Shown here in pieces: positions 18,191-26,645 of a stretch of 64,000 nt of DNA; the first letter of the stretch is position 1; each line of letters opens with the position of its first letter. The DNA is from Sediminibacterium sp. (GTDB lineage: Bacteria; Bacteroidota; Bacteroidia; Chitinophagales; Chitinophagaceae): NCBI RefSeq assembly GCF_030695065.1, contig NZ_JAUYTR010000016.1:124001-188000 (forward strand), in the 5' to 3' direction. The translations under genes and the position numbers were made by a program. The notes beneath the pieces were generated by a model. That model did not search any database and was not told the origin of the DNA. It was given only the letters and a program-made list of their open reading frames with translations.

Positions 18191-19435
18191 ATGCAAAAAA
18201 TAAAATTAGTTGTTGCAATGTTAATGCTCTTGAATGTTGCTGCTGCACAACCGAAGCTTCAAGTTGCCATACAATTACCTACTGGGTTTACAAGTAAAGT
18301 TGTTGCCAACGACTTGGGTAGAGTAAGACATATTGCAGTAAATAGCAATGGAGACTTATATATGAAGTTAGATCGCTTGGTTAATGGAAAGGGGATTTAT
18401 AGACTTCGCGACAATAACGGTGATGGTGTTATGGAAGACACATTAGCATTTGGTAATTATACCGGAACGGGTATTGGTATTAACAATGGATATTTGTATG
18501 CTACTTCTGATCAAACTATTTATCGTTACAAATTTGATGCGAACCAAAATATTGTTAATCTAGATCAACCTGAAATTGTAGTTGATGGATTAATGAATAA
18601 AAGACAGCATGCATCCAAGTCAATTACTTTTGATAAAGTAGGAAACCTTTATGTAAATATTGGTGCTCCTTCTAATGTTTGCCAAGAACAAGATAGGCAA
18701 AAGGGCTCTCCAGGTTTAACCCCATGTCCAATATTAGAAAATGCGGGAGGAATTTGGCAGTTTAATACAAGTAAAACCAATCAAACATTAAGTGATGGCA
18801 TAAGATATGCAACTGGTATGAGAAATGCACTAGGGATTGATTGGAACAATGAAGTGAATGATTTATTTGTAACTATTCACGGTAGAGATATGTTGTATCA
18901 ATATTTTCCAGAAATGTACAATCAAAAACGTGGTGCTGAACTACCATCGGAAACTTTCTACAGAGTAAAGAAAGGGGATGATTGTGGTTGGCCTTATATT
19001 CACTGGGATCATTTTCAGAATAAAAAAATATTGAATCCTGAATATGGAGGTGATGGTAAAAAAGAAGGTGCTCCAAATGCCATTTCTCCATTGGTAGGAT
19101 TCCCTGGTCATATGGCACCTAATGCTTTATTAATTTATTCTGGGAATCAATTTCCAGCAAAATACAAGAACGGCGCGTTCATTGCTTTTCATGGTAGTTG
19201 GAATAGAACACCAGAACCTCAAGAAGGTTTTTATGTAGTATTTGTTCCAATGAAAAATGGACTGCCTACTGGAAAGTGGGAAGTGTTTGCAGATGGGTTC
19301 TCAGGCATGTCACCAGTTACCAATTTATCTGCAGCTAAGCATCGTCCAACTGGATTAGCCCAAGGTGAAGATGGGTCTCTTTATGTTTCTGATGATAAAG
19401 CTGGCTATGTTTGGAAAATTTCTTACAATAAATAA
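18191..19435 (+). CDS. PQQ-dependent sugar dehydrogenase-like beta-propeller protein (exported)
   Basis: Signal peptide; YATGMRNALGIDWN, FIAFHGSWNRTPEPQEGF; sorbosone dehydrogenase/GDH-like. Confidence 0.82.
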   Translation: MQKIKLVVAMLMLLNVAAAQPKLQVAIQLPTGFTSKVVANDLGRVRHIAVNSNGDLYMKLDRLVNGKGIYRLRDNNGDGVMEDTLAFGNYTGTGIGINNGYLYATSDQTIYRYKFDANQNIVNLDQPEIVVDGLMNKRQHASKSITFDKVGNLYVNIGAPSNVCQEQDRQKGSPGLTPCPILENAGGIWQFNTSKTNQTLSDGIRYATGMRNALGIDWNNEVNDLFVTIHGRDMLYQYFPEMYNQKRGAELPSETFYRVKKGDDCGWPYIHWDHFQNKKILNPEYGGDGKKEGAPNAISPLVGFPGHMAPNALLIYSGNQFPAKYKNGAFIAFHGSWNRTPEPQEGFYVVFVPMKNGLPTGKWEVFADGFSGMSPVTNLSAAKHRPTGLAQGEDGSLYVSDDKAGYVWKISYNK

Positions 19436-19447
19436 TTGCAATAATTA

Positions 19448-19864
19448 ATGAGAATAAAACTTGCCATATTTGGATTAGGGTTGATTTTGCTCTCTAATTT
19501 TTCAAATGCTCAAACATCTGTACAAGGGAAGTCTAAGCAAATGCTGAATGGGAAAAAAGTGTACGATATGTATTGTCAGGCTTGTCATCAGGCCGATGGG
19601 AATGGAGTGCCCAGATTAAACCCTCCATTAGCTGGAACAGTTTATGTTACTGGAAGTAAAACAAGATTAATTGATATTGTTTTAAACGGCTTGACCGATC
19701 CAATAGAAATTAATGGAGAAGAGTATAATAATCCAATGGCAGCTCATTCTTTCTTAACCGACCAACAAATTGCTGATGTGTTAACTTATATCAGAAATAG
19801 TTTTGGAAATAAAGCAGGTGCGGTTTCTGTTGCTGAAGTTAAAAAACAAAGGGCAAAAAAATAA
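19448..19864 (+). CDS. class I cytochrome c (exported)
   Basis: Signal peptide; YCQACHQADGNGVPRLNPPLAG heme-binding CxxCH; distal NPMAAH. Confidence 0.92.
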   Translation: MRIKLAIFGLGLILLSNFSNAQTSVQGKSKQMLNGKKVYDMYCQACHQADGNGVPRLNPPLAGTVYVTGSKTRLIDIVLNGLTDPIEINGEEYNNPMAAHSFLTDQQIADVLTYIRNSFGNKAGAVSVAEVKKQRAKK

Positions 19865-19866
19865 TC

Positions 19867-20997
19867 ATGAAACGAATTTTATTCATAGATAGAGACGGTG
19901 TGGTATTAGAAGAGCCACCGGTTGATTTTCAAATTGATACAATTGCTAAAACAAATTTTGTTAAAGGGGCACTTACTAATTTATCTAGGATTGCTTCCCA
20001 TTTTGATTTTTATAAAGTGATGGTGACCAATCAAGATGGATTAGGAACAACATCTTATCCTGAAGAACAGTTTTATCCTTACCATGATTTAATGATTAGA
20101 ACCCTCGATTCTGTTGGGTTTCAATTTGATGAAATGATAATTGATAAAACATTTGCATCTGAAAACTTGCCTACCCGCAAGCCAGGTACTGGGTTGTTAA
20201 AACATTTGATGGGGAATGATCATTTTGATTTGTCTAATTCATTTGTTATTGGTGATAGATGGAGTGATATTCAGCTAGCCATTAATTTGGGTGCTAAAGC
20301 AATTTATTTTAAATCTGGATTACATGAGTTAACTGCTGACCAATATTTGGCTTTTAAAGATGTTATTGTTTTAGAAACCAATTCTTGGGAGGAAATATAT
20401 TCATTTCTAAAACTAGGCTTAAGAATTGTTCATCATGAACGTAATACCAACGAAACAAAAATTTCGATTGATGTAAATATGGATGGGGCTGGAAAGGCGA
20501 CCATAAATACAGGATTGGGTTTTTTTGATCATATGTTAGACCAAATTGCTCGTCATGGCAAAATTGATCTAGCCATTACTACCCATGGTGATTTACATAT
20601 AGATGAACACCATACAATTGAAGATACCGGAATTGCTTTAGGTGAAGCATTCGCAAAAGCATTGGTTGATAAGCGAGGAATGGAGAGATATGGGTTTGCT
20701 TTGCCTATGGACGAAGCAGATGCAAAAGTATTAATTGATTTTGGAGGTAGAAATTGGTTGGTTTGGAATGCTGAATTTAAAAGAGAAAAAATTGGTGATA
20801 TGCCTACTGAAATGTTTTATCACTTTTTTAAGTCGTTCAGTGATGGGGCCAAATGCAATTTAAATATATCATGCAAAGGAGATAATGAGCACCATAAAAT
20901 TGAAGTTATTTTTAAGGCATTTGCAAAAGCAATTCGGATGGCTGTTAAAAGAGATCCAATTAGTAATTACTTGCCTTCTACTAAAGGAGTATTATAA
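19867..20997 (+). CDS. hisB: bifunctional histidinol-phosphatase/imidazoleglycerol-phosphate dehydratase
   Basis: N-terminal HAD FIDRDGVVLEEP; C-terminal IGPD GLGFFDHMLDQIARHG, DEHHTIEDTGIALGEA. Confidence 0.97.
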   Translation: MKRILFIDRDGVVLEEPPVDFQIDTIAKTNFVKGALTNLSRIASHFDFYKVMVTNQDGLGTTSYPEEQFYPYHDLMIRTLDSVGFQFDEMIIDKTFASENLPTRKPGTGLLKHLMGNDHFDLSNSFVIGDRWSDIQLAINLGAKAIYFKSGLHELTADQYLAFKDVIVLETNSWEEIYSFLKLGLRIVHHERNTNETKISIDVNMDGAGKATINTGLGFFDHMLDQIARHGKIDLAITTHGDLHIDEHHTIEDTGIALGEAFAKALVDKRGMERYGFALPMDEADAKVLIDFGGRNWLVWNAEFKREKIGDMPTEMFYHFFKSFSDGAKCNLNISCKGDNEHHKIEVIFKAFAKAIRMAVKRDPISNYLPSTKGVL

Positions 20998-21450
20998 GTT
21001 AGATTGTCTTTTCCAAACATCTGTTCTGCCTAATAACGAAATGCCAATATAACCACGTACCTCAATGGTATTAGGGTCTTTCATGGTTATTTTGCAGCTA
21101 TAATCGTCTCCAGATTTTGGGTCATATATCTTGCCATCCTTCCATGAATTATTTTTATGAAAGCTGAAGTTTCTTAAATTAACTAAACCTAGTAATGGGG
21201 AGTTTCTTTTTGCAGGGTCACTGTTTTTTGCATCCACTCTTGGTTTGCCAGTAGTTGGATTGTTGGGTTCTTTTAGCCAAACAATTTTACCATAATAATT
21301 ATTCCCCTGTTTATAAATCTGAACCACTGCAGTTCCTTCACTAGTTTTCCAATTTCCAAGAATTGCATCAGGATTATTATTTGAAATGGGTGCGCTGTAA
21401 GCTGGTAATATGTATAAAGCACATAACAATAGGGTATATAGTATTTTCAT
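20992..21450 (-). CDS. DUF2147-like exported protein
   Basis: Signal peptide; ILGNWKTSEGTAVVQIYKQGNNYYGKIVWL, GRTDVWKR. Confidence 0.82.
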   Translation of the reverse strand: MKILYTLLLCALYILPAYSAPISNNNPDAILGNWKTSEGTAVVQIYKQGNNYYGKIVWLKEPNNPTTGKPRVDAKNSDPAKRNSPLLGLVNLRNFSFHKNNSWKDGKIYDPKSGDDYSCKITMKDPNTIEVRGYIGISLLGRTDVWKRQSNL

Positions 21451-21511
21451 TATTTATTATGTTGTTTGTTTAATGAAATTGCGCTATTGGTGGTATAGTA
21501 TCAAATTATTT

Positions 21512-21542
21512 TTTGTTAATTCATTACTAAACTTCATATTTG
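21512..21542 (+). promoter_or_regulatory. trp operon promoter, Bacteroidota type
   Basis: TTTG (21512-21515) - 19 nt - CATATTTG (21535-21542; one mismatch to TAnnTTTG). Confidence 0.6.
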
Positions 21543-21546
21543 TACA

Positions 21547-21600
21547 ATGATTATCATAAATAAGCATTGGTGGTGGCATTCTAACTCTTTACGGGGATAG
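21547..21600 (+). CDS. trpL: trp leader peptide MIIINKHWWWHSNSLRG*
   Basis: ATG ATT ATC ATA AAT AAG CAT TGG TGG TGG CAT TCT AAC TCT TTA CGG GGA TAG; three tandem Trp codons upstream of a terminator and trpE. Confidence 0.9.
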   Translation: MIIINKHWWWHSNSLRG

Positions 21601-21633
21601 TAATGGTATAACCAATACTCATTGAATATATTC

Positions 21634-21663
21634 AAAGCCCCGGATTAATCTGGGGCTTTTTTT
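21634..21663 (+). terminator. trp attenuator (intrinsic terminator upstream of trpE)
   Basis: AAAGCCCCGGATTAATCTGGGGCTTT hairpin plus T run; CGGGG (21592-21596) at leader end can pair with CCCCG of left arm. Confidence 0.9.
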
Positions 21664-21684
21664 ATGGATTATAATTGACAAAAA

Positions 21685-23097
21685 ATGAATAAAATGCATT
21701 TAGTTACCACAGGCAAAAAAATACTGGGTGATATTTATACGCCTGTAGGCATTTATTTAAGACTAAGAGATCGTTTTAGAGACACCATCTTACTAGAAAG
21801 TACCGATCATCATGCAAATGAAAACAGTTATTCGTTTATATGCATCAACGCAATTGGCGGTATTGAAGTAAAAAATAATTCAACACTAGAATATAAATTA
21901 CCAGGGGATGATGCTGTAAAGTTGGCGTTAGGTAACAAATTAAATGTGCCCCAGTATTTGTGGGATTTCATGAACAAGTTTGAAGTAGAGAAATCATTGG
22001 ATAGTCAATTCCAATTTGCACAAGGATTGTTTGGCTACACTTGTTTTGATGCCGTATCTTTTTTTGATACTGCAATTCCTTCAGAACAAACAATGCCACT
22101 AATTCCACTTATACGATATCGTTTATACCAATATGTAATTGCATTTAATCATTTTAAAGATGAACTGATTATATGTGAAAATAAAATTGCAGGATTAGCC
22201 GGAGATTTGCAAGTAATTGAAACGCTAATCCGTAGTAAAGATGTGCCTGTTTATCCCTTCAGTTTAGAAGGTACTGAAAGGTCTAATATGACCAATGAAG
22301 CTTATATTGAATTGGTTCAAAAAGGCATTAAAAGATGTTTACGAGGAGATGTTTTTCAAATAGTATTGAGTAGACAGTTTGAACATTCTTTCACTGGAGA
22401 TGAGTTCAATGTTTATAGGGCTTTGCGAAGTATCAATCCGTCTCCTTATTTGTTTTTCTTTGATTATGGCGATTATAAAATCATGGGGTCTTCGCCAGAA
22501 GCGCAATTGGTTATAAAAAACGGCAAAGCAATTGTGCATCCCATAGCCGGAACTTTTAAAAGAACTGGAGATGATGCAACTGATCAGTTGGCTGCCGAAG
22601 AACTATTAAAAGACAAAAAAGAAAACGCAGAACATGTAATGCTGGTTGATTTAGCAAGAAATGATTTGAGCAGGGTATGTGATGAAGTGAAAGTAGCACA
22701 TTATAGACAGGTTCAATACTATAGTCATGTAATTCATTTAGTAAGTGAGGTGGAGGGAATACTAAGACCAGAACATAATCCATTTGAAATTTTTGCAGGA
22801 ACTTTTCCTGCTGGAACACTTAGTGGTGCTCCCAAATTAAAGGCTTTGGAAATTATATCATCTTATGAGCCAACACCTAGGAGCTTTTATGGTGGCGCAA
22901 TTGGATTTGTTGGTTTTGATGGAAGCTTTAATCATGCCATTATGATTAGAACATTTCTAAGCAAAAACAACCAGTTAATTTGTCAAGCAGGTGCCGGTGT
23001 TGTGGCAGCAAGCATTCCTGAGAATGAGTTACAGGAAGTGAACAATAAACTGAATGCATTAAAACAAGCTGCTGCATTTGCTGCACAGGTTCATTAA
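21685..23097 (+). CDS. trpE: anthranilate synthase component I
   Basis: SPSPYLFFFDYGDYKIMGSSPE, HPIAGTFKRTGD, FPAGTLSGAPKLKALEII. Confidence 0.95.
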   Translation: MNKMHLVTTGKKILGDIYTPVGIYLRLRDRFRDTILLESTDHHANENSYSFICINAIGGIEVKNNSTLEYKLPGDDAVKLALGNKLNVPQYLWDFMNKFEVEKSLDSQFQFAQGLFGYTCFDAVSFFDTAIPSEQTMPLIPLIRYRLYQYVIAFNHFKDELIICENKIAGLAGDLQVIETLIRSKDVPVYPFSLEGTERSNMTNEAYIELVQKGIKRCLRGDVFQIVLSRQFEHSFTGDEFNVYRALRSINPSPYLFFFDYGDYKIMGSSPEAQLVIKNGKAIVHPIAGTFKRTGDDATDQLAAEELLKDKKENAEHVMLVDLARNDLSRVCDEVKVAHYRQVQYYSHVIHLVSEVEGILRPEHNPFEIFAGTFPAGTLSGAPKLKALEIISSYEPTPRSFYGGAIGFVGFDGSFNHAIMIRTFLSKNNQLICQAGAGVVAASIPENELQEVNNKLNALKQAAAFAAQVH

Positions 23098-23110
23098 TTA
23101 AAACAACTGT

Positions 23111-23692
23111 ATGAAAATTTTGGTTTTTGATAATTACGATTCGTTTACCTATAATCTGGTTCATTTAATTTCACAGATAAGTGGTACCCATCCAGTAGTG
23201 TGTAGGAATGATGAAATTGAGTTGTCTCAAATAAATCAATACGATAAAATATTGCTTTCTCCAGGACCGGGTATTCCATCTGAAGCAGGACTCTTACAAC
23301 CATTAATTAAAGCCTATGCTGCAAGCAAAAGTATATTGGGCGTGTGTTTAGGGCATCAAGCTATTGGCGAAGTATTTGGCGCTAAGCTGACCAATCTAGC
23401 TAATGTTTTCCATGGTGTAGCAACACCTATACAAATTGAGAAAACAACCAATGGTAAACCCTCTACATTGTATGATGGATTGCCTAGCCAAATAGAAGTA
23501 GGGCGTTATCATAGTTGGGTGGTAAGTGATAGCAATTTCCCTGATTGTTTAAATATCACCGCTAAGGATGACAATGGGTTCATTATGGGATTGGCTCATA
23601 CTACTTACGATGTAGAGGGGGTTCAGTTTCACCCTGAAAGCATTTTAACTCCTGATGGAGAAACAATTATCAAAAATTGGTTAAAAAGATAA
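23111..23692 (+). CDS. trpG: anthranilate synthase component II (glutamine amidotransferase)
   Basis: LLSPGPGIPSEAG, GVCLGHQAIGE, VQFHPESILTPDG. Confidence 0.95.
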   Translation: MKILVFDNYDSFTYNLVHLISQISGTHPVVCRNDEIELSQINQYDKILLSPGPGIPSEAGLLQPLIKAYAASKSILGVCLGHQAIGEVFGAKLTNLANVFHGVATPIQIEKTTNGKPSTLYDGLPSQIEVGRYHSWVVSDSNFPDCLNITAKDDNGFIMGLAHTTYDVEGVQFHPESILTPDGETIIKNWLKR

Positions 23693-23693
23693 G

Positions 23694-24689
23694 ATGAAAA
23701 AAATATTACAATACTTATTTGAATATAAAACACTTACTAGGGTTAAAGCCTATGAAGTGATGGTAAATATGGCAAAGGGCCAATACAATGATGCGGAAAT
23801 TGCCTCGTTTATAACGGTTTATTTAATGAGAAGTGTTACCATTGAAGAGCTCAATGGATTTAGAGATGCTTTGTTAGAACTGTGCATTAAAACTGAATTA
23901 GGTACAACTGATTTGGTAGATATTGTAGGAACGGGTGGTGATGGAAAGAACTCATTTAATATTTCTACATTATCATGCTTTATTGTTGCAGGAGCTGGGC
24001 AAAAAGTTGCAAAGCATGGAAATTATGGAGCTTCAACCATAAGTGGAGCATCAAATGTGATGGAGCAATTAGGATACCGTTTTAAACAAGATGGAAGTGC
24101 GCTAAAAAATGAAATTGACCAGGCCAATATTTGTTTTATGCATGCTCCTCTTTTTCATCCTGCTCTAAAAGTAGTAGGACCCATTCGAAAACAATTAGGC
24201 GTAAGAACATTTTTTAATATGCTTGGCCCAATGGTGAATCCTGCAAACCCCGATTATCAATTGGTAGGAGTGTATAATTTGGAAATGGCTAGAATATATA
24301 ATTATCTGCTACAGCAAACGGGTAAGTCATTTACTATCATACATAGTTTAGACGGATATGATGAAATATCTTTAACTAGCGACACTAAAGTAATTACCAA
24401 AGAAGGAGAATCCATTTTTTCTGCTATTGAATTAGGGAAAAAAATAGTGATGCCAGAAGCAATATATGGAGGGAATACTGTTGAAGAGTCTGCAGCAATT
24501 TTTATTAAAATTATTAAAGGGGAAGGAAGTTGGTCACAAAATGCAGTGGTATTAGCCAATGCGGCAATGGCCTTAAACTGCACAGGTAAATTCAATAATT
24601 ACCAGTCTGCCTATCAAGCCGCAGTAGAAAGCTTAGAATCAGGGGCTGCATTAAATTCATTCAATAAATTGATTGCCTTACAAGGCTAG
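23694..24689 (+). CDS. trpD: anthranilate phosphoribosyltransferase
   Basis: DIVGTGGDGKNSFNISTLS, AKHGNYGASTISGASNVMEQLG. Confidence 0.96.
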   Translation: MKKILQYLFEYKTLTRVKAYEVMVNMAKGQYNDAEIASFITVYLMRSVTIEELNGFRDALLELCIKTELGTTDLVDIVGTGGDGKNSFNISTLSCFIVAGAGQKVAKHGNYGASTISGASNVMEQLGYRFKQDGSALKNEIDQANICFMHAPLFHPALKVVGPIRKQLGVRTFFNMLGPMVNPANPDYQLVGVYNLEMARIYNYLLQQTGKSFTIIHSLDGYDEISLTSDTKVITKEGESIFSAIELGKKIVMPEAIYGGNTVEESAAIFIKIIKGEGSWSQNAVVLANAAMALNCTGKFNNYQSAYQAAVESLESGAALNSFNKLIALQG

Positions 24690-24707
24690 TATTTTCAATT
24701 ATTCATT

Positions 24708-25505
24708 ATGACCATTTTAGATACCATAGTAGCACAAAAAAAGATAGAAGTAGCCGCCAAACAGTCAATAAAATCAATTGCTCAATTAGAGCAATCTATT
24801 TTTTTTAAGTTGCCTTGTTTGTCTTTAAAATCATCGTTGCTTGATAGTAATAAAACAGGAATCATAGCAGAATATAAAAGAAAGTCTCCAAGCAAAGGAA
24901 TCATTAATAATACCGCCACTATTAAAGAGGTAACGAAGGCTTATACCCAATTTGGTGCAGCTGGAATTTCTGTTTTAACAGATGAACCATTTTTTGGAGG
25001 TAGATTATCCGACTTGGAAGAAGCTACTTTTAATAAAATTCCGCTGCTAAGAAAGGATTTTATGATTAGCGAATATCAGATTATTGAAGCCAAAGCTAGT
25101 GGTGCTTCAGTTATTTTGTTAATTGCTGCTTGCCTAAGCCCTCAACAAGTAAAAACTATGACCAAATTGGCGCATGACTTAGGTTTAGAAGTATTGCTCG
25201 AGATTCATAACCAAGAAGAATTGGCTCATATTAATGAAGCTGTTGACTTAGTAGGGGTAAATAATAGGAACTTGAAAAATTTTGAAGTGAGTATCAATAT
25301 TTCTTTAGATCTTATTCAGCAAATACCATCTTCTATACCTGCAATTGCAGAAAGTGGGATAGATAATCCTAATACCATTGTAACTTTACAAAAAGCAGGT
25401 TTTGCCGGCTTTTTAATAGGAGAGCGTTTCATGAAAGAATCGAATCCGTCAATTGCTTTTGCCAATTTTGTAAATGAATTAAAATTAAAACAAAATGCGG
25501 GCTAA
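24708..25505 (+). CDS. trpC: indole-3-glycerol phosphate synthase
   Basis: IIAEYKRKSPSKGIIN, LLRKDFMISEYQIIEAKASGAS, GVNNRNLKNFEV. Confidence 0.96.
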   Translation: MTILDTIVAQKKIEVAAKQSIKSIAQLEQSIFFKLPCLSLKSSLLDSNKTGIIAEYKRKSPSKGIINNTATIKEVTKAYTQFGAAGISVLTDEPFFGGRLSDLEEATFNKIPLLRKDFMISEYQIIEAKASGASVILLIAACLSPQQVKTMTKLAHDLGLEVLLEIHNQEELAHINEAVDLVGVNNRNLKNFEVSINISLDLIQQIPSSIPAIAESGIDNPNTIVTLQKAGFAGFLIGERFMKESNPSIAFANFVNELKLKQNAG

Positions 25506-26136
25506 AGTATGTGGGTTAAACAGTGTGAATCAAATGATGCAGTTGGATGAAGTAGGGGTAGACTTTGCTGGTTTTATTTTCTATCCTAAATCGCCTAGAT
25601 ATGTCTTGAATACTGTTTCTAAAACTGACTTAAAAAAAGCAAGGGGATCCAATATTAATAAAGTTGGTGTTTTTGTAAATGAAGACCCTGACCAATTATT
25701 GGCTTTGGTAGACGATTGTGGTTTGTACTTGGCACAATTACATGGCGACGAAACTCCAAGGTATTGCGAAAAGATTGCTGATTATATTTCTGTAATTAAG
25801 GCATTCAGATTAAGGGATGATGATGATGTGCTATGGAAAATCAAAGATTACCAAGATATAGTAGATATGTTTTTATTTGATACGGCTGGGGCTGAATATG
25901 GTGGAACTGGAAAGCGATTCAATTGGGAAATATTACAGTCTCTAAATATCAACAAACCTTTTTTTCTTAGTGGCGGAATTGGGCCCTCTGATATAGATGC
26001 ATTAAAAGCATTCTCAAATACACCTGTTGCAAAAGACTTATTTGCGATTGATGTAAATAGCCAATTTGAAATAACACCCGGTATTAAGGATATGGCAAAA
26101 GTTAAACCCTTTATAAAAGAATTAAACAATATATGA
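25495..26136 (+). CDS. trpF: phosphoribosylanthranilate isomerase
   Basis: KVCGLNSVNQMMQL, FAGFIFYPKSPRYV, QLHGDE; 11-nt overlap with trpC. Confidence 0.94.
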   Translation: MRAKVCGLNSVNQMMQLDEVGVDFAGFIFYPKSPRYVLNTVSKTDLKKARGSNINKVGVFVNEDPDQLLALVDDCGLYLAQLHGDETPRYCEKIADYISVIKAFRLRDDDDVLWKIKDYQDIVDMFLFDTAGAEYGGTGKRFNWEILQSLNINKPFFLSGGIGPSDIDALKAFSNTPVAKDLFAIDVNSQFEITPGIKDMAKVKPFIKELNNI

Positions 26137-26645
26137 AAAAACAGTATTTTCTCCTTTGTTTTTTTATTTGTGCAACAATAAATTCGCATTCGCAACAATT
26201 GGTGAATGTATTACTTACAACCAATGGAAAAGCTACTTATAAAATTGCAGCGGGCAAGTTTGTTATTTTATTAAGCGATCAAGGCAAAATACAAACCATT
26301 GATGCTGATGCCTCAGGCGAAATTGTCTTTAATAAAAATTTACTCCCACAACAAATTGGGGAATTGGGCTTAGGGTTCAATTATGAGGGTTGGTTAAGTA
26401 AAATAGGAGATGTAACAATAATGTACGATTATACTGGAAGAATTGATCGGGTAGGTAATTTAGTATTTAGATACAATTATAATCAACAAATAGGATCAAT
26501 TGGCGGTTATACAATTACCTATAATTCAAATAAAACAATTGATCAAATTGGGCAGTATAAGATTTATTACAATTATAGTGGCAGTGTATTTAGAATTGAT
26601 CAGAGTAAGGGTCTTATTTTATTACAATTAAATTTTTCAAAATGA
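26133..26645 (+). CDS. exported protein with about 4 short tandem repeats, unknown function, embedded in trp operon
   Basis: Signal peptide MKKQYFLLCFFICATINSHSQ; repeats IGDVTIMYDYTGRIDRVG / NLVFRYNYNQQIGSIG / GYTITYNSNKTIDQIG / QYKIYYNYSGSVFRID; ATGA overlaps with trpF and trpB. Confidence 0.85.
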   Translation: MKKQYFLLCFFICATINSHSQQLVNVLLTTNGKATYKIAAGKFVILLSDQGKIQTIDADASGEIVFNKNLLPQQIGELGLGFNYEGWLSKIGDVTIMYDYTGRIDRVGNLVFRYNYNQQIGSIGGYTITYNSNKTIDQIGQYKIYYNYSGSVFRIDQSKGLILLQLNFSK

